A DNA stretch of 64,000 nucleotides, taken from positions 372,001-436,000 of the forward strand of contig SAXG01000037.1 in assembly GCA_012932865.1 (NCBI GenBank). Direction: 5' to 3'. Source of the stretch: Amylostereum areolatum. Its lineage: Eukaryota; Basidiomycota; Agaricomycetes; Russulales; Stereaceae. This document shows, piece by piece, positions 1-10,267 of the stretch. Under the pieces are notes generated by a model. That model was not told the origin of the DNA and ran no database searches. It was given only the letters and a program-made list of their open reading frames with translations. The number at the start of each line of letters is the position of its first letter. Within the stretch, counting starts at the first letter, position 1. The position numbers and the translations under genes are program-made.

Positions 1-2
1 TG

Positions 3-1543
3 CCGAACGCCACTCCGACCCCCCCTCCGACCGCCAATCGCGAACCATCGCCGGCCCCCCCCCTTCCCCCCACGCTCCATTTCGACCCACTCTCCGACGA
101 ATCCGACGGGTCTCAAAAGTCCGACGCGTCCGATGATGAGGGCTTCAATGGCGGCGACCTTCCCGACCTGCCCGCCCTGCTGGCCCTGGGCGGAAACTCG
201 TTCCAGGACATGGATGTTGAGATGGATGAGAACCCCGTTCAAGCCCCCCCAAAGGCGCCTACAGTCCCTCAAGAGGACGTAGCAATGGAAGATGCCTCGG
301 GAGCCGACCAGGTGGCAGAGGAGCAGGTCGGCGATTCCGACGTCGGAGACGTCAGCGTTTACTCGTCGGACACCGACGGTGGTGTCGCAACGTGGCCGAA
401 CGAGGTAAGTCTCCATTTGAATATCATTTCTTATTCTGATCCGCTCCCAGGCAGCGCGACTGCCTCCAGTGCGTCGCAGGGAACGGTCTGTGCTGGGCCT
501 GTCACGGTTCGCCCTTTTGCTCCGCTTTTTCCTTGCTTTCTCGCGCTATCTGATCTCACACCTGTGGATCAATCCCCTTTGATGGCATCGCTTATGTGCC
601 CCTTGGTCTGTGCACATCCCCTCCCTAGTATATATAGCTGGCCTGCATGTATCTAGTTCCTTAGTCTTTCCTCCTAGTCTTTACCGGCTTAGAGTGCAAT
701 GTACTGTTCTCCCTTTGTTCCCTGATTCCCCCTTCCTCTGAGCCACTGCCTGTGTCGCGACTTAGAAGGCTATTGGATGCATTCCTTAGTCGGTCGTTCT
801 TGACAGGGCCCGCGACCACACGACCAGCTGCACGTGGTGCCGATCACGGAAGAAACCTTGCAGCCACCATACTGGTGGCACAAGCACGCCGAGGGCGGTG
901 CACGACGCCCTTCGCGCTCAGGGCAAGGGACGGCTCCTACCAAAGTTCAACAAGAGAGCCCAGTCTATCCCCCCCAAATCGGACGCGAAGGCCAAGGCCA
1001 AGAACCTCAAGTTGAATGCCGCCAAGTCCGACGGCGGGAAGTCCAACACCGCCAGGTCCGACACCGCCAAGTCCGACACCACCAAGTCCGACGCTGCCAA
1101 GTCCAACACCACCAAGTTGACAAAAGGAAAGGTCGACAAAGGCAAGGGTCGAGCGATCAAGGCATCGGGTAGTGGTGGTATGGGCGCATTTTATCCTTTT
1201 CATTCATCTTTCGTCTACTAACCCAGTTCTTATCCTTCTAGCTCACATCCACGTTCACCCGTCGGAAGAACTGGAGGACATGATCGTCCGCAATCTGGAC
1301 ACCTTTGCAAATGGGCTCCTGGCCCACCTCGAGGCACAACACGAGCTGCTCGACGAGGCGTTGAAGACCGCACAGGATAGCATGGACGCCAAGCTCGACG
1401 TCATGAGGTCTGCAAATGGCGACCTGACTCGTGAGGTCCAAAGCCTCGCTACCAAATGCGACAACATCGCCGACAACATCGCCGACTTCGTTCGCAGGAC
1501 GGAGGCCCTGGAGGCTCTGTTGAGGGACCGGGCTCAGGACTGA
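3..1543 (+). CDS. Cys-cluster and coiled-coil protein, 5' truncated by window edge
   Basis: The frame is open from base 3, so the start codon lies outside the window. The first exon (to about 404) encodes a Pro/Ser/Asp-rich acidic stretch and ends at a GTAAGT donor. A downstream exon (about 807-1177) carries a Cys cluster reading CTWCRSRKKPC, followed by a Lys/Ser/Asp-rich repeat. An intron at 1178-1241 has a CTACTAAC branch point and keeps phase (1+2). The last exon (1242-1543) is a heptad-rich coiled coil starting HVHPSEELEDMI. A further possible Cys-rich exon lies at 455-506 (CLQC...CWAC), but I could not phase the 405-806 section. I do not recognise the family. CTWCRSRKKPC resembles the short basic Cys clusters of fungal DNA-binding proteins. 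The position beside repeats makes a transposon-associated gene possible. The exon model between 405 and 806 is unresolved. Confidence 0.5.
1024..1115 (+). repeat. 15-nt coding minisatellite (KSD/KSN repeat)
   Basis: About six degenerate copies of a 15-nt unit of the type AAGTCCGACACCGCC encode repeating K-S-D/N-x-x residues in the Cys-cluster gene. The unit contains the TCCGAC hexamer that also recurs in the non-coding DNA at 1.7-1.95 kb. Confidence 0.75.
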
Positions 1544-1740
1544 AATATATGTTACTCGGTGTTTCTTCGTTTTTTCTTGGATTCTGCATTCGAGATCCGA
1601 CCAATGTCGGACTTCTCTTCTTCCCTGTATATAATGAATATTGCATATAGTGTGGTAGTTGTATTGGTCATATAGGTCTCAGTAGTCATTGAATTGGAAT
1701 AAATGTTGTGTTAGTGTTTACTTTGAGCTTTCGGACCCCG

Positions 1741-1923
1741 TCGGATCCGACCCCCATTATGAACCCTCCAAATAACGGTCCATGTCCGTTTCCAGATGAT
1801 CGCATCCGACCACACATATGTCCGACCGACTTATCGGATCCGACAGACATGGATTTCTGAGCTCTGTGTCGGACACAACTCACATACCGAAACCTGACAG
1901 ACTAAGTACTATTCGGATCCGAC
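1741..1923. repeat. Three TCGGATCCGAC palindromes among dispersed TCCGAC motifs
   Basis: The 11-mer TCGGATCCGAC, whose core TCGGATCCGA is palindromic, occurs at 1741-1751, 1834-1844 and 1913-1923. Further TCCGAC/GTCGGA hexamers lie between and around them. A separate inverted repeat (GGTGGGCCCAT...ATGGGCCCACC) follows at about 1932-1962. The interval 1544-2033 shows no convincing gene. It could be the end of a transposon or a regulatory or structural repeat; I cannot tell which. Confidence 0.6.
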
Positions 1924-2033
1924 CACTCTGCGGTGGGCCCATACCCCCATGGGCCCACCATGGGACACATGTTACCAGCGGGTTAGTAGACTCATGGGAC
2001 ATGTGTTGCCATCTTTTTACTTGACTAATATAG

Positions 2034-2775
2034 GTCCAATGTTGCATCACTACGTGACATTCTCTACGGCCCAATCAAGGTCGTCTTACGTCTAGTTATT
2101 GTCCGAGTCTATCTCAAACGCACTGCAAGAGATGACGCTGCCATTTGGACCTTATTTTTCAACAGTCATCTCCAACGTAACTGGCTTGACGCTGAAAGAG
2201 CATATGCTGCCTGTGAGGGATATGGACGGGCCCAAGATATCACGACAATCACAATTACTGGTGGAGTTGTCTCTGGAAGCATCACAGTCGAGTATGATGA
2301 TAAAATCCGTCTACCGTCTACCTTTCGGCCTTTCTCCGTTCACTCCCACAATCTCCCTGGACCATATATTTGGCCAGAATCCAGAAGTGGCATTCTTGGG
2401 CTAGATATTTCTTCAACACCACCGGAACCAGTGCCAGTACATATTTCCAACTTAACGCGGTCGAAGCCAAAGCCAAAGCCTGTTCCTCGCAGTTTGAAGT
2501 GCAAGCGTCAAGATGTTCCTCAAGTTCAATTGCCCGTCAACGACATCCACCGTTTTGACCTCTCACCTCTTTCAGTACTCTCTAAATCTCCCAGCCCCTC
2601 AGACTCCGATGTACTTACTAGCAAAAGCACCGCAAAAAAGGCCCGTCACTCTCTTGAACTTGCAACATCGGCCCCGACCAATAGCACTACACAGACAATG
2701 CCTGACCACCGCACTCTTCGCAGAAGCTCCCGACTTACCCAAACTCAAATCCCAAGTGAAGGTATGGTGCAGTAA
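2034..2775 (+). CDS. Uncharacterised coding exon, possibly a gene remnant
   Basis: A single frame stays open from a plausible acceptor (GACTAATATAG, ending 2033) to a TAA at 2773-2775, giving about 247 codons. The first half looks globular (WTLFFNSHLQRNWLDAERAY, then ITGGVVSGSITVEYDD). The second half is a basic, Pro/Ser-rich tail with KPKPKP and RTLRRSSRL, suggesting a nuclear or nucleic-acid-binding protein. No in-frame ATG lies upstream in this exon, so it is either the last exon of a gene whose 5' exons I could not identify or a truncated remnant. It lies just outside the hAT element. The family is not recognised. Confidence 0.4.
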
Positions 2776-3017
2776 CATGGCTAGGTAGATAGCCTGTATG
2801 ATACTTGTTCAACACAAGCACCATTGGCATTGTACATATGGCTCGCATATCTCGAGTACAAATATATGGGACTTGTTGGGGCTATTTGATAGGTTCTGTT
2901 GGATAGTATAAAAGGGGCCATAGTCGAGAAAGAGGGACCTATAGATGTGTCAATAGTGACAGGATTGGTAGGGAGGAAGTGGCAAGTGACAGATGCACAA
3001 TAAAGTGCCTTAGCGCA

Positions 3018-3030
3018 TAAGGCTCCAACT
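3018..3030 (+). repeat. Left terminal inverted repeat of hAT element
   Basis: TAAGGCTCCAACT is directly preceded by the target duplication TTAGCGCA at 3010-3017. Confidence 0.93.
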
Positions 3031-4870
3031 TTATAGTTTATTTACTTTATATAAACTGTTTATACCCTATATTTTTACTGTCTAGCTACCCTTGCCACTG
3101 TATACAGTAAGTAGACAGTATAGTAAACAGTAAACAATTTACAGAATAGTCAGATTGGGAGCCTTGGACAAGGGCAAGAGTGCCTAGATTACCATCAGGC
3201 TTCAGGACATTAATTTCCGAATGTGGATGAAGCTTGACTTCTCCTTCCTAATCTGGAAGTTGAGACCCGCACGTGCGGACTGGACTGATAGCAAGACCCC
3301 GTCCATTTTTTTTGTCACCCCCTCTTCCCATTCTTACCCCCTATTCTTCACACCTTTGCACTACTACTACCAAGTCATTATGGCCAAATTTTCCAAAGCC
3401 GAAGAACAAGCAAGTTGGCAGGCCATCATTGATAGGCTCCAGGAACTCACCAGAAAGCTGCCAAAAAGCATCCCCCTCGCTGAGAAGACAGACAAGATCT
3501 ATCGTATAATGACAGCAGGGCAGACTGGTACAGTGTGGGAGACTTTCAACCGTCGCTTTGATGTCCTATTTGCGGAAGACTGCCGTGATTCAACTGGCCG
3601 CTTCCCTGAACTCCGACGCGGACCACGAGGAATGGATGCAGTCAACATTTACCTTCGGAGCATTGTTGACTCACCCAAGATTCTCCACGAGCCCATGATG
3701 ATCAAGATTGTGCGGCTGAAGGACGAGCTAGAGTACCTTTGGTGAGCGAGCAGGCATAAATGGTCTCGCGCCCAACGACACGGACCGTACAGGCCGGGGC
3801 ATTGAAAAAAACACATCGGGCGTGGCATCGAACAAGGCGACGGCATCGGAACCCAAAAAGACCGCCGCGGCTGGCGCGAGTGCGGGCGCAGGGGCCACGG
3901 CGGGGGCGGCAGCGGCAGCGACAGAGACGGAGACAGTGGAGGAAGCCAAGGAAAGGCTTATTCGATCATTCAGAGGCGGCCATCTTGCGCGGGAACTCTT
4001 CGGGGTTGAAGGTATGTTCCTGTGAGGAAAATAATCAGTCAGTCTCATTTTTTTTTACTTCTATAGAGCGGGACCTACCGGGAGATTCGAAGAAAGACCG
4101 CGATTACGAGCCACCGACGAACAGCTGGGACAACTTCAGTGGCACAGAGTTGGACCTGGCCAAGGAACTCCTCGCTGAGCTTGAAAGGGATAGCCTGGGG
4201 CATGCAAAAGGAAGGGAAGCCAATGGAGATCGCGTTGAACGCAACAGGACTGATGATGAATCCGAGGTGAGTTCTCATTGCCAACTCTCCTCGAACGATG
4301 ACTCACCGTGAGGACATTGCAGCAGCCAGTCCAGGCCAAGTGCAAGCGCAAGGCTGTCGATGTTGTCTCCTTGTCAGACGATAGCGACAGTGACGAGGAC
4401 GTGACGCCGTCGTCGAGGAAGCGGAAGGAGAGTGCAAAGACCGCAGGGAAGGGCAAGCGGGTCCACAAACAGACTAGACATCGCAACACAAAGGTGAGTA
4501 CGGTCGATCTCGTTGAGTGACGGGGTTACTCACCTTCGGAAGCCGAAGGAAACACCGTCCTCTCGCCCACGGCCCACCAAGCGCCAGAGGACAAAGGCGC
4601 CATCGCGCAGGGTGACGGTTGAGGACGTTGAAGACGTTGATGATGTTCGTTCCAACGCACGGGAGAGTGATGAGGATGAGGATCTTGGAGATGGCGAGCT
4701 TTCGGATGGTAGAGGGGCCGTGAACGAGGTGTTGGAGCGGGAGAAGAACGCTAGGCCCGCCGGCGTGCGAGGTCCTCGGAACTTGACCCTCCAACACTGG
4801 CATACTCCAAAGGCGGAGACGGTGAAGCGCGAGATGAAGTGGGCCTTCAAGTGCCGCTATTGCAATCAGT

Positions 4871-5419
4871 TGTTAAGGACGGTCCTTATCACGTGACAAG
4901 CGGCTCAGGCTACAGTACTCTTACGCGTGAGAAGTGGGATCAGGTGATCCAGACGTCTCGGTTATACGAAGGTGGATGTCGATACGCGAAGCAGTAAGTC
5001 TTCGCTGAAGACTTAGGCGAGCTTATCGACTTAGTATGCTGAGGATTCTCTTTAGTGTTTGAAGAGGAGGTTCTATTTAGAACAGTCCTGTATTTACAAA
5101 GAGAACGAGCTGGGGAATAGCTCGTTCGTCGAGCCTCCTTTTATAGGAAAGGAGATCGAGTAAATATGCGTACATTTGGTGATGGTCGTATCAAGTATCT
5201 ACGGAGACGAGACTGGGGCACAGTCGTGGCTGTATCGTTGAGACGGTGACGATCTGTGGCACTGTCGTGGTTGCGTCGTTGAGACGATGACAATCTGTGG
5301 CACTGTCGTGGTTGCGTCGTTGAGACGGTTACGAACTGGGCACAGTCGTAATCCGTCATTTAGCGACATCCCTCCCATTAAGGAAATAGAAAATGGAATA
5401 CCTAAATGGAGTTGTAACA
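4871..5419 (+). mobile_element. Solo LTR (copia-type ends) nested in the hAT transposase
   Basis: A 549-bp block begins TGTTAAGG and ends TTGTAACA, the TG...CA ends of an LTR. It is flanked by an identical 5-bp duplication TCAGT (4866-4870 and 5420-5424). Removing it together with one TCAGT restores the reading frame of the BED finger followed by a GTAAGT donor, so it is certainly an insertion. TGTT/AACA ends are typical of Ty1/copia LTRs, but with no internal region present the superfamily is an inference. There is no coding capacity. It probably formed by LTR-LTR recombination. Confidence 0.88.
5211..5355 (+). repeat. 41-nt tandem repeats inside the solo LTR
   Basis: About 3.5 copies of a 41-42 nt unit (5211-5252, 5253-5293, 5294-5334, partial to 5355). 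Each contains GGCACTGTCGTGG or a close variant followed by CGTTGAGACG. They may be transcriptional elements or a slippage product of the LTR. Confidence 0.8.
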
Positions 5420-8029
5420 TCAGTAAGTTTTGTCTCGATCACAAAAACAGGCGATTACTTACGTTCAGTACCAGGGTGCGGCGAGTCGTGCGGTACGCGG
5501 ACACCGACGACTACGAGAAGGAAACAAAAAGGGCCCCGCTGGGCAACCTTTCGACACACACGAAGGCCAAACACGAGGATGAGATTGAGAGAGCGACAAA
5601 GGAGAAAGAGAAGGGAGTTGTGGATGAAGACGAGGATGACGCGGACGACAATGGTGAGAAACTCCTCGGCCGGCAACGCGCGATGATCCGCAAGTACGTC
5701 GAGGAGGGCCTCATCAACCCGAACCGTGAGCCCTCACAAGCTGGCTTCAACCACGTCTTCACCGCTTGGCTCCTCGAAGACAGTCGGGCTTTCACCTCAG
5801 GCGAGGTTCCCTCCCTCCGCTATGTCTTCGAGTACGTCGGCTGTCGGTTCAGCTTGCCCTCAGACACGACCATCCGTAATGCGCTCGCACGCGTCTTTGC
5901 GTCTTTGCGTGATGCTGTGGTGAAAGACCTTGCGGTGAGTCAAGCTGCTGTTCGTAATATGGGGACTTACTAACATGCTCTCATATCTAGATGATCAAGT
6001 CGAAAATTGCCTACGCCACCGACTCCTGGATGACACAACAAATGATTTTCACCTTTGCCGGCACCATCACGAACTGGATCGACGACGATTGGGCCCTCCT
6101 CACGCGTCTGGTCGATTTCCGGCACCTGGGTGCCAACGAACACACTGGCGTTGGGACGGGGAAGGCCTTCTTCGAAGGAGCGAGGAGTGTTGGCAGCCTG
6201 GACAAGATGAGTATATGTCTTTGCTCTTCACGTGTTCATTACTTACCCATTCCTTCGCGTTGCTTACTTCTCGGCTCTAACGATGGACAATGTTTCAAGT
6301 AATAGCGTGGCTGCATGCGTAGCCAGTCGCCTCCTCCTCCAATGATACGGCATCCCCTTCCATCCAGAGAACGGTCAGATCCAGTGTCTCGCGCATGTCA
6401 TCAACCTGGTCGTTCAGAAGATTCTTAGCACGCTCAAAGAAGTACACGACCCCAATATTCAAGACTACTATGAACTTCTCAACAAGCATTTACCGACTCA
6501 CTTTGATGCAGCGAAAGAGGACGAAGATCTTGCAATGATGGAAGCCGACATGTATGAGGGGGAGTACGAGGAGGAGCAGGATGTCGAAGCGGAGGAGCTC
6601 GAGTCTTTCGCTAACCTTTCTGCGGTACAGAAGGTACGTTCCCGGTTGTATCTGCGTATGCAAAATGTGTTATCTGACCATGTTACCCCAGCTTGCCACC
6701 GCTTGCAAAAAAATCGTCAGCTCACCTGCACGGCGACAGTCCTTCCGTCGTCACGCCATCAAGAACTACCCGCCTTCGAAGCCCGAAAACCAGCTACCAA
6801 GTGGCACCTGGATATGGTCTCTGATGCCGATTCGAGACATCCGGACACGATGGAACTCAACCGATGCAATGATGGGTTGCGCGTTGACCCTTCGCGAGGT
6901 GAGTATGACTTTTGCGGCTCCGTTACATGTACTGATAATCTATAGGCAATTAATGCATGGATCTATGAGTGGCCTGCGCTCCGTACAAAACTTCTGCTTT
7001 CAGATGACGAGTGGGACACAATTGAGCGCCTTCATGGCATGCTTCGTGTACGTGCCTTTGAAATTGATTGAGCATGTTCTTACCATCCGACAGCCCTTTG
7101 CGACCGCGACCGAGATTGTCTCAACAAACAAGGACCCAACTTTGCCATGGGTGCTTCCGCTGTACGAAGACATGCGCGAGCACCTGGATTCCCACATTGA
7201 TGATGACACACTTCCCCTCGCACTTCAAGAGGTGGCTGCGGCTGGCAAGCAAAAACTCATGCACTATTATGACCTCGCGAAAAAATGCCAGACCAATGTC
7301 CTTGCAACAGGTAAACTTGACAGGCCTCTTGCGTTGCGTGTACTAATGCTATTGTCAGTGTGTCACCCATACCTGCGCACAGACTGGTTCCTCCGCCTCG
7401 GAAAGGATGCATATGACAAGGCGTGCACTCTCTTCAAACATGTGTATGAGGACTACGAAAAGGATGTGCCGTCCACCAAGCCATCCGCACCTGTTGCACC
7501 TGCTGCACCTGCTCCTGTCTCTGGTGATCCTTTCAGTCGTCTTGGCCGCCGTCCAGCCAATCCAACACCTGTGTCTGCACTACCTGAGGTATCCGAGCTT
7601 GACCGTTGGATGGCCAATGAGGGTGGATATGGGAATCACCGGAAACCTTTAAAATGGTGGAAGGTGTGTGTTATATTGTCTATTCTTTGATGTTTGCTGA
7701 CTGTGTATAGGAACATGATGACCGTTTTCCTGTGATTGCACGCATGGCCCGGGACTTTTTAGCAATTCCTGCCACCTCTGTCTCTGTTGAACGCTTATTC
7801 TCTGATGCTCGGCACATATGTACTGATGCCCGCTCATCTCTGAAGGCTGAAACTATCTCCGAGCTCATGTCGACTAAGAAGTGGCTACAGGATCCTAAGC
7901 TTTATGCTGACTTCATTACCTCAATCCAGTAGTAATATATAACTGTTTAAACTGTGTATTTACTGTTTATTTACTGTTTAGTTTAGTTTACTTTCTAGCT
8001 ACCCCAATCTCAGTAAACATAAACTAAAC

Positions 8030-8042
8030 AGTTGGAGCCTTA
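8030..8042 (-). repeat. Right terminal inverted repeat of hAT element
   Basis: AGTTGGAGCCTTA is the reverse complement of the left end and is followed by the second TTAGCGCA at 8043-8050. Confidence 0.93.
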
Positions 8043-8132
8043 TTAGCGCAAGCACGGGAGACTCACAAGTCACTTTCGGCAGGTGCTTTGGCGGGGGACA
8101 AGTTCCTTGAAAGTTCCTTTATTTTCACTCTC

Positions 8133-10267
8133 GATGGAGTCAACCCTCGTACCTCGGGATCCGCTTGGCCGACCGTTTCAACCCTACTCGTCGTGTTTTG
8201 CGTCTCCCGCGTTATCAAGCTCCGGTCGGACAAGAAGGTCGTTTCGCTTGAATACCTGGATTCTGCCCGCTCACACATTTTGAACCACGTAGAAAGTCGG
8301 AAAACTGCCAGGCCTGCGCTCGCTGGTCAGTCTGTCGGCGCATTGCTTCCAACGTCGTGGACCAACCCGGGTTTATCGTGGCAGTGGACACGGAGGAACC
8401 AAGGTGTGGTCCACCTCACCCTTCTTCATATTTTGTTTTCTGAACGTATCAAAACCAGTGTGTAAATGCGCTAGAGCGGGCACCATTTCCGTATCATCCC
8501 GTGTCCTTGGAGAGTCCTCAATCTACGTCTTCCGTGGAGGTCGCCCGTCAAGTCGTTTCTTCGAAAGGCCCCTTCGAAAAGCCCGTCGAAACAGCCCAAA
8601 CCGTTCTGTACGTGTGCCCTATCTCTCGCGTTCACTCGCGTCACTAACGCTTTCGCTGCAGCCTGTGGGAGCCCAACTTATTTGCGGCGAACGGAGAAGA
8701 ATGGAGGAGGCCTCGTCGTATCCTGGGCCCCGCATCTACGTCGGACACGTACGTTCATCCTCGTTCGTCCATTCATTTAAGCTCATCGTTAATCCCTGCA
8801 GGTACAAGCTCGTTTGGAAGGAATTGTCTACGTTGTTCAAGGAGATGGTAGAGAGCGAGGCTTGGGTGGGTCAGCGTGAGGTGACGTTCAATTATCCCCA
8901 GTGAACGAGATCGCCACCAAGGTTCGTTTGCTATTTCCGAACTTTGCGATCGTCTACAACTCACTTTCGCACTGCAGTTTGCCCTAAACATCCTTTGGCG
9001 CTGCGGCTTTGGAAACGCCGTACCGTGGAAATCCCGGTCTGACAACCAGAACGGGATGGATTTCTCGGAAGCCCCGGTGATCGTCTCCCAGTCTTCGATC
9101 GTTCGACTGGTCGTCCGCGGTGGGTTTATAAGTTACCCGTCTAATGGTTGGTCCGTTTTTAACTATGCATTATCCGCGTATCTGACGAGAAGGCAGGCTG
9201 CACAAGGTTGACGCCGCCTACGCAACATTGGGAGCGTTCATGGGCTCTTTGATCAAGGAACGTCGCGAGAAGCTTTTCAACGTCAAGAAATACATGTCAG
9301 ACAGCCTCATGATTCAAGCCAGCGAGACTGGAGGGAAGCTTGCGATGACGGACGAAGAACTGGTCAGTTTTCTGCCTGCCACATGTTTGGCACTTGGCTA
9401 ACTATGTTTCTAGGCCGGAAACACCCTTCTTATGTTGTTTGCTGGACACGGTACACGTTGTTTCTCACCAGAGCCCTCGTAACCCCATACTAACACGGCC
9501 TTTTCAGAGACGACTGCTCGCACCCTCGACGCCACCTTAGGGTTCCTCGCCCTGTACCAGGACAGCCAGGAAGAGATATTCGCCGAAGTGGAGGCCGCGT
9601 TTTTGCAAAACCTAGAACTCGTACGTGAGCGCTACTTGCTCGACCGCGTCCACCCTCCTCTTACGCGACCCACAGTCCTTCGCCACGTTGAATCTCGTCA
9701 AAGTCCAAGCCTGCTTTCTGGAAGCCTCCCGTCTGTCCCGTACGTCTGCTTCCGCACCACTCCATCCGTCCACTCGCTCACGCCGCGCTCCTGGACTCGC
9801 AGCGGCAGGTGCCATGATGATCCGTGAAGCCACCGAGGATTTTTGATTTGGTGCTCAACACCGAGGACGCCGATCTCAACAACGGACGGTTGGCGCTCTC
9901 CAAGGGAAGGCGCGTCATAGTCGACATGCCGGGCATTCGTTCGTCCTACTTCCACTTTCTTCATGTTCCGACCGCGTTAACAATCCAACATAGACTATAA
10001 CCCGCGATACTTCCCTGAACCGGAGGAGTACCGGCCCTCCAGATGGTACACCACGCACGAGAACGACTTGTTGATCTCAGGCCTCATGTCCTCGTGCATC
10101 CAGGTATCGGAAGGCGCTTCGCACTGACGGGGGCGACGTGCTTCCTCGCCAGGCTATAGGATGGATAGCGGCTCGACGTCGTCCTCAAGCCGGACGAAAC
10201 TCAGGAACAATGGCGTCGTCGGGTGATGGTGGGAGTGGCTACGATGAGCCTGGGCGTAAGGGAGTAG
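8133..10267 (+). pseudogene. Cytochrome P450 pseudogene, same family as the P450 at 15.9 kb
   Basis: Collinear similarity to the P450 at 15949-18201 can be read throughout: a hydrophobic N-terminal segment, GALLPTSWTNPGLSW, then VEVARQVVSSKGPFEKP, NLFAANGEEWRRPRRILGP, RCGFGNAVPW, the I-helix FAGHETTA (split by an intron), YNPRYFPEPEEYRPSRWY and GRRFALTGATCFLAR. Inactivating features: a frame change near 9841-9850 in the ATED region; the haem-binding loop (FxxGxRxCxG) is corrupted around 10080-10115, with no recognisable haem signature; stops TAG at 10157 and 10166. The downstream flank is the remnant C-terminus. P450s of this type are haem monooxygenases anchored in the ER. This copy should not make an active enzyme. 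Confidence 0.8.

Larger units (their letters stand above)
3380..7932 (+). pseudogene. hAT transposase, multi-exon, inactivated
   Basis: The readable parts follow hAT transposase order. First comes a leading exon at 3380-3741 (starts MAKFSKAEEQASW), then an Ala/Thr-rich and an acidic/basic linker (3.8-4.8 kb). A BED zinc finger follows, with KCRYC before and NLSTHTKAKH after an intron (4850-5575). The RNase-H-like core has the first catalytic Asp in ATDSW (exon 5991-6210), then LTMDNVSSN, where hATs have the second Asp. The dimerisation region reads SVSVERLFSDARH (7720-7932). Introns of 50-70 nt separate the exons. Lesions: a solo LTR at the BED-finger donor; an expected acceptor at 6273-6274 that reads GG; an in-frame TGA at 6343-6345; and a frame change near 3741, so the leading exon may instead be a separate first gene of the element. 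The exon count is approximate. Confidence 0.88.
3018..8042 (+). mobile_element. hAT DNA transposon, complete ends, inactivated
   Basis: The ends are perfect 13-bp inverted repeats TAAGGCTCCAACT (3018-3030 and, reversed, 8030-8042), followed by imperfect inverted AT-rich sequence. They are flanked by an identical 8-bp duplication TTAGCGCA (3010-3017 and 8043-8050), the size made by hAT transposases. The 5025-bp interior encodes a multi-exon transposase with a BED zinc finger and the hAT C-terminal dimerisation region. Both subterminal regions are rich in AGTAAACAGT/ACTGTTTA motifs, as expected for transposase binding. The copy is dead: a solo LTR sits in it and the transposase has an in-frame stop. 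The perfect duplication argues for a fairly recent insertion. Confidence 0.93.

Noticed and set aside
5141..5420. Minus-strand frames across the LTR tandem repeats
   Set aside because: They only translate the 41-nt repeats of the solo LTR.
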